Under the pieces are notes generated by a model. The model saw nothing but the letters and a program-made list of their open reading frames with translations. It was not told where the DNA came from and ran no database searches. Positions 16,356-24,205 of a stretch of DNA of 44,133 nt are shown piece by piece (within the stretch, counting starts at the first letter, position 1; each line of letters begins with the position of its first letter). The DNA comes from Scatosoma sp045537295 (GTDB lineage Bacteria; Bacillota; Clostridia; Christensenellales; Borkfalkiaceae), in contig JAZSPG010000014.1 of NCBI GenBank assembly GCA_045537295.1, positions 1 to 44,133 of the forward strand. Direction: 5' to 3'. The translations under genes were made by a program, and so were the position numbers.

Positions 16356-16874
16356 ATGCAGGATTTAGTAGAGGTTATCAACTCGCGCGTGAGCGTGAAA
16401 AGTTATAAAAGCGACCCTGTACCCAAGGACTTGATAGATAAAATTATCGAGGCGGGAATCAACGCGCCGTCGGGGTTAAATAGCCAAAAAACGATTATTT
16501 TGGCGGTAACGGACAAAGAAACGCGCGATTTGCTGTCCTTTTTGAACGCGGGCAAAGACCCGTTCAAGCGCGCCGACCCCTTTTACAACGCGCCCTGCGT
16601 GTTGGTGGTGTTAGTGGAGAAAAACGCACCGACTTATTTGTACGACGGACCGCTCGTGATGGAGAATTTGTTGCTTGCCTCGCACGCGTTGGGGCTTGGC
16701 GCGTGCTGGATTCATAGAGCCAAGGAAACTTTCGAAATGGACGAGGGTAAGGCGATACTCAAAAAGCTTGGGATTGAGGGCGAATACGAGGGCGTGGGAA
16801 ATTGCGTTATCGGCTATCCCGAAACCGTGCCCGCGAAAAAACCGCGCAAGGAAAACAGAGTGTATTATATCTAA
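16356..16874 (+). CDS. Nitroreductase family flavoprotein
   Basis: ATG 16356 is chosen over GTG 16347, because AAGGAG (16342-16347) would overlap the GTG; this gives 172 aa. The N-terminus has the FMN-binding pattern INSRVSVKSYKSDPVPKDLI, then IIEAGINAPSGLNSQ, with LLASHALGLGACWIHRA and GVGNCVIGYPE later. These FMN enzymes use NAD(P)H to reduce nitro compounds, quinones or other acceptors; the natural substrate is unknown. The short size fits the smaller group common in Clostridia. It is co-transcribed with luxS upstream and the TIM-barrel gene 10 bp downstream. Confidence 0.88.
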   Translation: MQDLVEVINSRVSVKSYKSDPVPKDLIDKIIEAGINAPSGLNSQKTIILAVTDKETRDLLSFLNAGKDPFKRADPFYNAPCVLVVLVEKNAPTYLYDGPLVMENLLLASHALGLGACWIHRAKETFEMDEGKAILKKLGIEGEYEGVGNCVIGYPETVPAKKPRKENRVYYI

Positions 16875-16884
16875 GGGGTAAACA

Positions 16885-17703
16885 ATGAAAACGGGCGTGT
16901 CCACGGCGTCGCTCTTTCTTCGTGAAAATAACGAGGAGGCGTTGCCGTTACTTAAAAATTTAGGCGTGAAAACGGCGGAGGTATTTTTGACTTCCTTTTC
17001 GGAATACGATAGCGCGTTTGCTCGTTTATTATGCGAAAAAAAGGGGAATTTACCCGTCAATTCGGTACATATCCTCAACACGCAGTTCGAACCTCAGCTT
17101 TTTAATTCGCACCCGCGCGTAAGCGCAGACGCGTACGCGTGGCTTTATAAGGTGCTGGAATGTGCGAAAATTTTAGGTGCGCCGTATTATACTTTTCACG
17201 GTATCGCGCGGGTAAAACGCGCGTCACGCTCAGGCGAAGGGGATAATTTTCCCGCAATTATCAAGGGTTTTGAAAAAATTATTTCCGCCTGCGAAAAACA
17301 AGGCGTTACGCTGTGTTTGGAAAACGTCGAATGGGCAAGCTATAACCGCGCGGGGTTTTTTGCGCGGATTAAAGAGGAATTGCCTGCCTTGAAAACGGTG
17401 CTGGATATCAAACAAGCGCGCATTTCTAAGTATCCGTACGAACAGTATCTTGCGGAAATGGGGGATAGGCTTGCGTATTTGCATATCTCGGATTTGGACG
17501 AGAATGGTAAAATCTGCCTGCCGAGCGCGAAAGGGCGGTTTGATTTCGATACCTTGATAAAAAGGTTGAAGGATAGCGGGTTTGACGGCGCGCTACTTAT
17601 CGAGGTGTATACGGGCGATTACGGCGAGGAAAAAGAACTTAAAACCGCCTGCGAATATATCGACGAGTTACTGTATAAATATAATTGTTACGATAAAAAT
17701 TGA
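16885..17703 (+). CDS. Sugar phosphate isomerase/epimerase-like TIM barrel
   Basis: A 272-aa protein of the xylose-isomerase-like/AP endonuclease 2 superfamily. It shows strand-loop motifs VKTAEVFLTSFSEY, VNSVHILNTQFEP, YYTFHGIARV, VTLCLENVEWA, LKTVLDIKQAR, LAYLHISDLDENG and ALLIEVYTGDYG, including the histidine and acidic residues that bind divalent metal in this fold. Members act as sugar isomerases, epimerases or endonuclease IV. The lack of the full nine-ligand set makes endonuclease IV unlikely. It is the last gene of the operon starting at 11721. The next promoter follows at 17733. Confidence 0.8.
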   Translation: MKTGVSTASLFLRENNEEALPLLKNLGVKTAEVFLTSFSEYDSAFARLLCEKKGNLPVNSVHILNTQFEPQLFNSHPRVSADAYAWLYKVLECAKILGAPYYTFHGIARVKRASRSGEGDNFPAIIKGFEKIISACEKQGVTLCLENVEWASYNRAGFFARIKEELPALKTVLDIKQARISKYPYEQYLAEMGDRLAYLHISDLDENGKICLPSAKGRFDFDTLIKRLKDSGFDGALLIEVYTGDYGEEKELKTACEYIDELLYKYNCYDKN

Positions 17704-17732
17704 ATTTTTTTCAAAAATTTTCCGCAAAACTA

Positions 17733-17761
17733 TTGACAAACCTGTTTTTTTATGTTATAAT
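17733..17761 (+). promoter_or_regulatory. Consensus sigma-A promoter for the superoxide reductase operon
   Basis: TTGACA (17733-17738), 17 bp, TATAAT (17756-17761): a full match to consensus. Being so strong, it probably needs repression, and operator-like repeats overlap its -10. Confidence 0.9.
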
Positions 17762-17787
17762 CTTATTAAGATTAAATCTTATTAAGA
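17759..17787. promoter_or_regulatory. Two operator-like palindromes over -10/start site
   Basis: AATCTTATTAAGATT (17759-17773) is a perfect 7-1-7 palindrome. AATCTTATTAAGA (17775-17787) repeats its first 13 bases one and a half helical turns (16 bp) later, keeping the inner 11-bp palindrome. The first overlaps the last three bases of the -10. This geometry fits a dimeric repressor; a 7-1-7 symmetry is the Fur/PerR layout, but the bases do not match the Fur or PerR consensus that I know. The regulator is not in the window. Confidence 0.6.
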
Positions 17788-17808
17788 AAATTTAAGGAGA
17801 AAAAATAT

Positions 17809-18159
17809 ATGAAAGTTTATCAATGCGAAAATTGCAAAAAGACGGTAATTAGTAAGGACGAATTGAAATTAGAGGGGTTTGTAGAGCTTGTTGCTTGCGC
17901 GACGGACGCGTCGCAAGAAAAGCACGTACCCGTCGTTACCAAGAAATGCAAGCAAGTGAAAGTGGACGTAGGTAGCGTGGCGCACCCTATGAGCGAAGAG
18001 CATTTGATTGAGTGGGTTGCGATTGAAACGGCGCAGGGGTATCAAGTGAAATACCTCAAAGCAGGGGATTCGCCCGTTTGCTCGTTCTCGCTTGCGGACG
18101 GCGATTCGCTCGTAAGGGTATATGCATACTGCAATTTACACGGTCTTTGGGCAAACTAA
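17809..18159 (+). CDS. sor: Superoxide reductase (desulfoferrodoxin family)
   Basis: A 116-aa non-haem iron protein that reduces superoxide to hydrogen peroxide without making oxygen, a typical defence of anaerobes. The catalytic iron ligands are H39 in EKHVP (with E37 and K38), H59 and H65 in VAHPMSEEH, and C108 and H111 in YCNLHGLW. The N-terminal desulforedoxin-like part keeps only CENC (C6, C9) plus C30. A full centre I needs a CXXC pair plus a CC pair, so this small rubredoxin-like centre is probably lost or altered. AAGGAG precedes the ATG. The electron donor is probably the downstream rubredoxin fusion. Confidence 0.93.
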   Translation: MKVYQCENCKKTVISKDELKLEGFVELVACATDASQEKHVPVVTKKCKQVKVDVGSVAHPMSEEHLIEWVAIETAQGYQVKYLKAGDSPVCSFSLADGDSLVRVYAYCNLHGLWAN

Positions 18160-18185
18160 AATTTAGCAAATAAGGAGTAATTGCA

Positions 18186-18800
18186 ATGTTTGAAAAAGAG
18201 GCAATGTATAAAATTTCGTACGGATTGTTTGTTTTGACGACGAAGTACGAGGGTAAGCAAAACGGTTGTATCGTCAACACGGTGTCGATGTTGACGGATA
18301 ACCCCACGCGTATCGTCGTGTTTGTCAATAAGGCGAATTATACGGAGGAATTATTGCGTAAATCGGGCGAATTAAACGTTTCTATCTTAACGGAAAGCGC
18401 GCCGTTTGAAGTGTTTAAGCAGTTCGGCTTTTGTTCGGGTAGAGATACCGATAAATTTGCGGGGAAAAACTATCCGCAGACGGAAAACGGGATAAATTAT
18501 ATCCCTGAGCATACCAACGCGGTAATTTCGGCAAAGGTTATCGACGCGCACGATTACGGCACGCACACGCTGTTCGTTGCGGAGGTTACGGAGGCGAGAA
18601 AGCTTTCGGACGAAAAATCGGTTACCTACGAATATTATCAAAGCCATATCAAACCCAAACCCCAACCCCAACCGCAAAAAACGGACAAGGAAAAATGGGT
18701 TTGCAAAATTTGCGGTTACGTCCACGAGGGCGAACTGCCCGACGATTTCGTTTGCCCGTGGTGCAAGCACCCCGCAAGCGATTTTGAAAGAATATCTTAA
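18186..18800 (+). CDS. hrb: High-molecular-weight rubredoxin (flavin reductase-rubredoxin fusion)
   Basis: A 204-aa fusion. Residues 1-150 form an FMN-binding flavin-reductase/flavoredoxin domain (GLFVLTTKYEGKQNGCIVNTVSML, FGFCSGRDTDKF, ALVT-type loop at TLFVAEVTEA). A proline-rich linker (KPKPQPQPQK, about 156-166) joins a short rubredoxin with iron cysteines C173, C176, C190 and C193 (CKIC and CPWC). In Moorella, Hrb carries electrons from NADH to rubredoxin-dependent scavengers; here its place 26 bp after superoxide reductase suggests it reduces that enzyme. The rubredoxin is of the shortened type seen in rubrerythrins. Confidence 0.9.
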   Translation: MFEKEAMYKISYGLFVLTTKYEGKQNGCIVNTVSMLTDNPTRIVVFVNKANYTEELLRKSGELNVSILTESAPFEVFKQFGFCSGRDTDKFAGKNYPQTENGINYIPEHTNAVISAKVIDAHDYGTHTLFVAEVTEARKLSDEKSVTYEYYQSHIKPKPQPQPQKTDKEKWVCKICGYVHEGELPDDFVCPWCKHPASDFERIS

Positions 18801-18889
18801 AATTCGACAACCTTTGCCGTTATTTTCAAGCATATCTAAAAATAAACGGAAATTTTCACCAAAAAGACCAAAAAACGCTTAAAAAAAGC

Positions 18890-18918
18890 TTGACATCAGT
18901 TTGTTAAATTGCTATAAT
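18890..18918 (+). promoter_or_regulatory. Sigma-A promoter for rpsU
   Basis: TTGACA (18890-18895), 17 bp, TATAAT (18913-18918): full consensus. Confidence 0.9.
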
Positions 18919-18965
18919 TACGGGGTAAACAACAAATGCGTCGGCAAAGGATGGTGAAAAAGAAG

Positions 18966-19142
18966 ATGTCTACTGTAAAAGTCGGAGAAAACGAAAACGT
19001 AGAAAGCGCATTGCGCCGTTTTAAGAGAAAGTGCTCCCGCGACGGTATTATCGGCGATTTGAGAAAGAAGGAATTTTACGAAAAACCTTCCGTAAGAAGA
19101 AAGAAGAAGTCCGAAGCCGCTCGTAAGAGAAGCAGAAACTAA
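18966..19142 (+). CDS. rpsU: 30S ribosomal protein S21
   Basis: A 58-aa basic protein of the small ribosomal subunit that helps mRNA binding at initiation. MSTVKVGENENVESALRRFKR and the basic C-terminus KKKSEAARKRSRN are characteristic. I take ATG 18966 rather than the in-frame ATGs at 18936 or 18954, because it gives the family's usual N-terminus and AAGGATGGTG lies just before it. It is a single-gene unit between a consensus promoter and a terminator. The usual Firmicutes partner yqeY is not next to it. Confidence 0.95.
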   Translation: MSTVKVGENENVESALRRFKRKCSRDGIIGDLRKKEFYEKPSVRRKKKSEAARKRSRN

Positions 19143-19149
19143 ACGAAAG

Positions 19150-19177
19150 AAAAGCTCACGATGTCCGTGAGCTTTTT
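19150..19177 (+). terminator. Intrinsic terminator after rpsU
   Basis: AAAAGCTCACG (19150-19160) pairs with CGTGAGCTTTT (19166-19176), loop ATGTC, then T. Confidence 0.85.
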
Positions 19178-19218
19178 CATTTGCGAAAAAAGTCGAATCG
19201 CGCGATGGAGGTAGAATT

Positions 19219-19614
19219 ATGTCGAGAAGTTTTCGTGAGGAAGCGCGTCTTGCTAAGGCGCGTATGAAAAGCGGGTTTTGGTTGGAATGTAAAGAGGATA
19301 TGGATAAAAGCTTGGAACAGGCGAGATTGAACGGCGTAAACGAAAGCAAGGCGGGTCGTTTTTTTGCCGAGCGCGTTTCGGCGCAAATCGCGGGCGAAAA
19401 AGAGGACGAATTTTACTTAAAAGTTAAGCAAATGCTCTTATCCGAGGGCGAGGTGAGCGACGCTATCGGCAGGCTTACCGACAAGGAATATTTTCAAACG
19501 CTTTCCTACGAGGAAAAGCAACGCTACACGCTTTCGTTAAGCGAGAGGTATTTGCGCGCGCTGGAAAAGTTCCGTCGCGAATGCGAATTTGATTCCTTGC
19601 ACCAAAACGCCTAA
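19219..19614 (+). CDS. Hypothetical helical, charged protein
   Basis: A 131-aa protein I do not recognise. It is rich in Glu, Lys and Arg, with predicted helices almost throughout (SRSFREEARLAKARMK, LEQARLNGVNES, SYEEKQRYTLSLSERYLRALEKF) and no signal or membrane segment. GGAGG 8 nt before ATG is a good ribosome site, and codon use matches neighbours, so it is very probably real. It lies between the rpsU terminator and the pcrA promoter. It is not YqeY, which often follows rpsU. No promoter is obvious in the 41-bp gap after the terminator, so it may depend on read-through. Confidence 0.65.
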   Translation: MSRSFREEARLAKARMKSGFWLECKEDMDKSLEQARLNGVNESKAGRFFAERVSAQIAGEKEDEFYLKVKQMLLSEGEVSDAIGRLTDKEYFQTLSYEEKQRYTLSLSERYLRALEKFRRECEFDSLHQNA

Positions 19615-19621
19615 AAGTCGC

Positions 19622-19650
19622 TTGCCAAAAATACTTAAATATGTTATAAT
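19622..19650 (+). promoter_or_regulatory. Sigma-A promoter for pcrA, ending 6 bp before the ATG
   Basis: TTGCCA (19622-19627), 17 bp, TATAAT (19645-19650). The usual start site 6-8 bp after the -10 would coincide with the first ATG at 19657, so the transcript would have no leader. Confidence 0.8.
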
Positions 19651-19656
19651 ATCTAT

Positions 19657-22068
19657 ATGATGCAAACCAAAGAAATTCTTGAAAAATTAAACGCTGAACA
19701 AATCAAACCCGTTTTACAAACGGAAGGCGCGGTGCTGGTGCTTGCGGGCGCAGGTAGCGGTAAAACGCGCGTTTTGACCTCGCGTATAGCGCATATAATC
19801 GAGGATAAAGGCGTACCTGCCTCTGCCATTTTGGCAATCACCTTTACAAACAAAGCCGCCAAGGAAATGAAAGAACGCTTGGAGGCGATTACCGATATTT
19901 CTCGTTCGTGGGTATGTACCATTCATAGTATGTGCGTGCGCATTTTGCGTTCGTACGCTACGGAAGTGGGCATAAGCGCGAACTTTTCCATTTACAGCGA
20001 AACCGAACGCAATAACATCATCAAAAAATCCTTCCAAGAATGTGATTTTGACGACGAAAAATTATTAAAATCGGTGAAATACCATATCGCGAACGCGAAA
20101 ATGCTGGGCTTTGAGCCTATGCACTACGCCCAGGAATATGCGGGCGAGCACGATATTGCGGAAATTACTAAGGTATACACCCGCTATCAAAAGCATTTGC
20201 GCGAAAATAACGCGCTGGACTTTGACGATTTGTTAAACGAAACGCGGTTGTTGCTTAAAAATAACGCGGAAGCGCGGGAGTACCTCGGCGGAAAGTTTCG
20301 GTATATCCTCGTGGACGAGTTTCAAGACACCAACGCCGTGCAGTACGAGATTATCAAAATGCTTGCCTCGGTGCACGGTAATTTATTCGCGGTGGGCGAC
20401 GACGACCAGTCTATTTACGGTTGGCGGGGCGCGAAAATTGAGAATATTTTACATTTTGAAAAGGATTTTAAGGACGCGAAGGTGTTTAAGTTGGAGCGCA
20501 ACTACCGTTCTACCAAACGCATCTTAAAGCTTGCGAATACCGTGATTAAAAATAACGGACGGCGCAAGGATAAAACGCTTTGGACGGAAAACGCCGACGG
20601 CGACGCGCCCAAGGTGTACGAGGCAGAGGAGGAAAGCGGGGAGGCGCGGTATATCGCGCACACCATAGCGGGACTGCTTCGGCAAGGTTATAAATATTCG
20701 GATTTTGCCGTTTTAATGCGCTTGAACGCGCTCACGCGCTCGTTCGAACAAGAGTTCACTTCGGACGGTATACCCTATAAAGTGTTCGGGGGTTTTAAGT
20801 TCTTCGAACGCAAGGAAATTAAGGATTTGTTGGCGTATTTACGCCTGATTAACAACCCGTTCGACAGCGAGGCGACAGTGCGGATTATCAATTTCCCCAA
20901 ACGCGGTATCGGTGCGAAAACGGTGGAAACTTTGCAAAATTACGCGTTTGAACAGGAACTTTCGGTGTACGACGCGTTGCTGGATTTGGACGAGTTGGGT
21001 TTTTCGGGCGCAACCAAACAAAAGCTGTTGGATTTTAGAAAGCTCGTCAAGGGCTGGATTGTCGAAAGCCAGGATTTGCCCGTCAACGAGCTGGTCAAGA
21101 AAATTATTTCGGATACCAAAATGCGCGAGGCGTACGCGGACGAGAGCGACGAGAGTATCAACAAGCGCGCGAATATCGACGAATTTATCAATTCGGTGGA
21201 CGAGTATTGCCGATTAAACGAGGGCGCTACGCTTACCGATTATCTCAATCAGGTAACGCTGTCTTCGGACACGGACGAAATGGACGATAGCAACTACGTC
21301 ACCCTCGCCACCATTCACTCGGTAAAAGGCTTGGAATTTTCCTGCGTGTTTATTTGCGGTATGGAAGAAAATATCCTGCCCGTATCGCGTGCCGTGGAGA
21401 ACGACGACGATATGGAAGAGGAACGCCGTCTTGCCTACGTTGCGATTACACGGGCAAAACAACGCTTGTATTTTACCCGCTCGAAAAGCCGTTATTTGTA
21501 CGGCAGGCGCGAGCCGACGTCGCGTTCCCGCTTTTTGAAAGAGCTTTCTTCCGAACTCGAATTACCCCGCGAAACGCGTTCCGCGTCCTTTGGTTACGAT
21601 GGTTACGACGACCCCGAAAGCTATGGAAATTCTGCGTACGGCGGGGGCAGGTATGCGACGAACGGCGATTACGGCGGTAGACGCACCTCGTTTGGAACGG
21701 GGTATGGCTACGGCGCAAGAGGCGGGGATAGAGGCAATTCAAGCGTTACCCGTTCGGCGTGGACGGGAGGTAGTTCGCATAGCGGAAGCGGAACGAGTTA
21801 CGGCGCGAGAAGTACGGCTACTACTACGCAAAAAAGCGGTGGGAGCTTTACCTACGGTGGCGTAGGCAAAGCGACGGTAAAACCGACGGGGGCGGGCAAG
21901 GATTTGAGCGTGTTCGCAATCGGCGTGAAGGTAACGCATCCAAAATTCGGCGCGGGAACAATCGTGAATACGCGCGGTATGGGTGCGAATATGATACTCG
22001 ATATCGCGTTCGAGGGGTTGGGGATAAAACAGTTATCCGCGAATTTAGCGCCGTTGACGGTGCGGTAA
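19657..22068 (+). CDS. pcrA: ATP-dependent DNA helicase PcrA/UvrD
   Basis: A superfamily 1A 3'-5' DNA helicase of 803 aa used in repair and in clearing proteins from DNA. Walker A is AGAGSGKTRVL (about 30-40), Walker B VDEFQDTN (about 219), motif III DDQSIYGWRGA (about 250), and motifs V-VI TIHSVKGLEF and AYVAITRAKQRLY follow. Residues about 643-740 form a long Gly/Tyr/Ser/Arg-rich disordered linker, then a Tudor-like C-terminal domain (VTHPKFGAGTIVN), which in PcrA binds RNA polymerase. The start is ATG 19657 or 19660. There is no ribosome site, and the promoter sits immediately upstream. ligA follows in the conserved order. Confidence 0.95.
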   Translation: MMQTKEILEKLNAEQIKPVLQTEGAVLVLAGAGSGKTRVLTSRIAHIIEDKGVPASAILAITFTNKAAKEMKERLEAITDISRSWVCTIHSMCVRILRSYATEVGISANFSIYSETERNNIIKKSFQECDFDDEKLLKSVKYHIANAKMLGFEPMHYAQEYAGEHDIAEITKVYTRYQKHLRENNALDFDDLLNETRLLLKNNAEAREYLGGKFRYILVDEFQDTNAVQYEIIKMLASVHGNLFAVGDDDQSIYGWRGAKIENILHFEKDFKDAKVFKLERNYRSTKRILKLANTVIKNNGRRKDKTLWTENADGDAPKVYEAEEESGEARYIAHTIAGLLRQGYKYSDFAVLMRLNALTRSFEQEFTSDGIPYKVFGGFKFFERKEIKDLLAYLRLINNPFDSEATVRIINFPKRGIGAKTVETLQNYAFEQELSVYDALLDLDELGFSGATKQKLLDFRKLVKGWIVESQDLPVNELVKKIISDTKMREAYADESDESINKRANIDEFINSVDEYCRLNEGATLTDYLNQVTLSSDTDEMDDSNYVTLATIHSVKGLEFSCVFICGMEENILPVSRAVENDDDMEEERRLAYVAITRAKQRLYFTRSKSRYLYGRREPTSRSRFLKELSSELELPRETRSASFGYDGYDDPESYGNSAYGGGRYATNGDYGGRRTSFGTGYGYGARGGDRGNSSVTRSAWTGGSSHSGSGTSYGARSTATTTQKSGGSFTYGGVGKATVKPTGAGKDLSVFAIGVKVTHPKFGAGTIVNTRGMGANMILDIAFEGLGIKQLSANLAPLTVR

Positions 22069-22090
22069 ATTGCGATAAGGAGCAAAGGGA

Positions 22091-24034
22091 ATGGGCAGAC
22101 AAAGAGAGCTTGTGGATATTCTGAACAAATGGGCGTACGAGTATTACGTCTTGGACGCGCCCACCGTTTCGGATAAGGAATACGACGCGCTGTACGACGA
22201 GCTTAGACGGTTGGAGGCGGAAAGCGGAGAGGTGTACCCCGACAGTCCGACGAAAAGAGTGGGGGGCGAGCCGATTAAGGCGTTCGCAAAGCACGCGCAT
22301 ATCGCGCGGTTATTCAGTTTGGATAAGTCGGTAACGGAAGAAGAACTCAAAGCGTTTACGACCAAAGCGGAAAAGCTTGCGGGGCAGGAAATCGACTACA
22401 CGGTCGAATACAAATTCGACGGGCTTACCGTTTGTTTAACCTACGACAAAGGCGAGTTCGTGCGGGCGACCACACGCGGAAACGGCGTGGAAGGCGAGGA
22501 CGTCACGGCGCAGGTTTTGACGATAAAATCCTTCCCGTTAAAGATAAAATACCAAGGCGTTTTAGAGGTGCGGGGCGAGGCGGTCATTCGGCTTTCCGTG
22601 CTGGACGAATACAACAAAACCGCGAGTGAACCGTTGAAAAACGCGCGGAACGCCGTTGCGGGGGCAATCCGTAATCTCGACCCGAAAATTACGGAAAAAC
22701 GCCGACCTGAAATTTATTTTTACGATATTAATTACCGCTCGGAAGGCGCGGAGCTTTCACAAATCGAGGCGCACGAATTTTTGAAGGACGAGGGGTTTAA
22801 GGTATTCCCGTATTTCAAGGTTTGTCACGGTGCGGACGAGGTGGTAAAGGCGGTGGCGGAAATTGAGGTGAGCCGTCGGGAAATTGACGTCTTAACGGAC
22901 GGCGCGGTGATAAAAGTCAACAACACGCGCTTGCGCGAGGAGCTGGGTTTTACCGATAAATTTCCGCGCTGGGCGATGGCGTACAAATTCGAGGCGGAGG
23001 AAGTCACCACGCTTTTGAAAGAGGTGATTTGGCAGGTGGGTAGAACGGGAAAACTCACCCCGCTTGCCCTGCTTGAACCCGTAGAACTTGGAGGAGCGAC
23101 CGTTTCGCGCGCGACTTTGAACAATTACGGCGATATTTTGCGGAAAAGCGTCAAGATAGGCTCGCGCGTGCTTGTGCGCCGTTCCAACGAGGTTATTCCC
23201 GAAATTTTAGGTACGACGGAGCATTACGAGAATAGCAAAGAGGTGGAAAAACCCACCCGTTGCCCCGCGTGCGATACGCCCTTGACGGAAACAGGCGCGC
23301 ACCTGTTTTGCCCGAATCGGCTTTGCGTGCCTCGGTTGGTGGCAAAGTTGGACCATTACGCAAGCAAAAACGCAATGAATATCGAGGGTTTTTCCGAGAG
23401 TACGGCGGAGGTTTTAACCGTGCAAAGAGGGGTGCAAAACTTTTCCGATTTGTATCGTTTGACGGCGTTGGATTTCGTCGGTTTGGAGGGTTGGAAAGAG
23501 AAAAAAATCAACAATTTCCTGTCGGGAATTGAAAAGAGCAAGACCCCGAAATTAGACGCGTTTTTGTACGCGATAGGCATAGACGGGGTAGGCAGGGTTG
23601 CGTCGAAAGACTTAGCGACGCGGTTTAAGAGCGTGGAAAATTTGCAAAAGGCAAGTAAGGAAGAACTTGTTTTAATGGACAATATCGGGGAGATAACCGC
23701 CGTCGCCATTTATGAGTATTTCCGCGACGAATACAACCTTGCCGAGCTGGACGCGTTAAAGCGGGCGGGCGTTGCGCCCGTTTGGTCGGACGAGAAAACG
23801 GACGGCGTTTTTTCGGAGCAATCAGTGGTGCTGACGGGTACGCTGTCCAAATATAAACGGAGCGAGGCGCAAAAGCTTATCGAGGCGCGCGGGGGTGTGT
23901 GTCAATCGTCGGTGACGGCGAAAACGACGTTGGTTTTAGCTGGCGAGGACGCGGGCAGTAAGTTGGAAAAAGCCAAAAAGTTAGGGATAAAGATAATCGA
24001 CGAAGAGGAATTTGAACGGCTGTTAAACGAATAA
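22091..24034 (+). CDS. ligA: NAD-dependent DNA ligase
   Basis: A 647-aa enzyme that seals nicks in DNA using NAD+. Domain order is normal: Ia (about 1-60), adenylation domain with K108 in EYKFDG, OB fold, a four-cysteine zinc finger (CPAC ... CPNRLC, about 391-412), helix-hairpin-helix repeats (IDGVGRVASKDLA and DNIGEITAVAIYEYF), and a C-terminal BRCT domain (about 570-647, SVVLTGTLSKYKRSEAQKLIEARGG). AAGGAG lies 9 nt before the ATG. It is 22 bp after pcrA and shares its transcript, as in other Firmicutes. A terminator follows. Confidence 0.97.
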   Translation: MGRQRELVDILNKWAYEYYVLDAPTVSDKEYDALYDELRRLEAESGEVYPDSPTKRVGGEPIKAFAKHAHIARLFSLDKSVTEEELKAFTTKAEKLAGQEIDYTVEYKFDGLTVCLTYDKGEFVRATTRGNGVEGEDVTAQVLTIKSFPLKIKYQGVLEVRGEAVIRLSVLDEYNKTASEPLKNARNAVAGAIRNLDPKITEKRRPEIYFYDINYRSEGAELSQIEAHEFLKDEGFKVFPYFKVCHGADEVVKAVAEIEVSRREIDVLTDGAVIKVNNTRLREELGFTDKFPRWAMAYKFEAEEVTTLLKEVIWQVGRTGKLTPLALLEPVELGGATVSRATLNNYGDILRKSVKIGSRVLVRRSNEVIPEILGTTEHYENSKEVEKPTRCPACDTPLTETGAHLFCPNRLCVPRLVAKLDHYASKNAMNIEGFSESTAEVLTVQRGVQNFSDLYRLTALDFVGLEGWKEKKINNFLSGIEKSKTPKLDAFLYAIGIDGVGRVASKDLATRFKSVENLQKASKEELVLMDNIGEITAVAIYEYFRDEYNLAELDALKRAGVAPVWSDEKTDGVFSEQSVVLTGTLSKYKRSEAQKLIEARGGVCQSSVTAKTTLVLAGEDAGSKLEKAKKLGIKIIDEEEFERLLNE

Positions 24035-24037
24035 AAT

Positions 24038-24070
24038 AAAGGGGCGCGGGGTAAAAACCGCGCCCTTTAA
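24038..24070 (+). terminator. Intrinsic terminator after ligA
   Basis: AAAGGGGCGCGG pairs with CCGCGCCCTTT (24058-24068) with one bulged G and an A-rich loop; T-rich sequence follows within 15 bp. Confidence 0.65.
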
Positions 24071-24133
24071 TGCGCTCTTTAAGTTTTTTTATAAAAAAAC
24101 CTTAAAAAACGCGGAAAAAGCAAGGCGTAGCAC

Positions 24134-24162
24134 TTGAAATTTTTGTTTTTTTTTGCTATAAT
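24134..24162 (+). promoter_or_regulatory. Sigma-A promoter for the yicC-gmk-rpoZ operon
   Basis: TTGAAA (24134-24139), 17 bp, TATAAT (24157-24162), about 43 bp before the yicC start. Confidence 0.8.
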
Positions 24163-24205
24163 AAGATAGCTTGAAAAATTAAGCGAAAACACGAGGATAA
24201 AAGTT

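Noticed and set aside
16885..17703. Endonuclease IV (nfo)
   Set aside because: Same superfamily, but motifs and metal ligand set fit sugar isomerase/epimerase-like proteins better.
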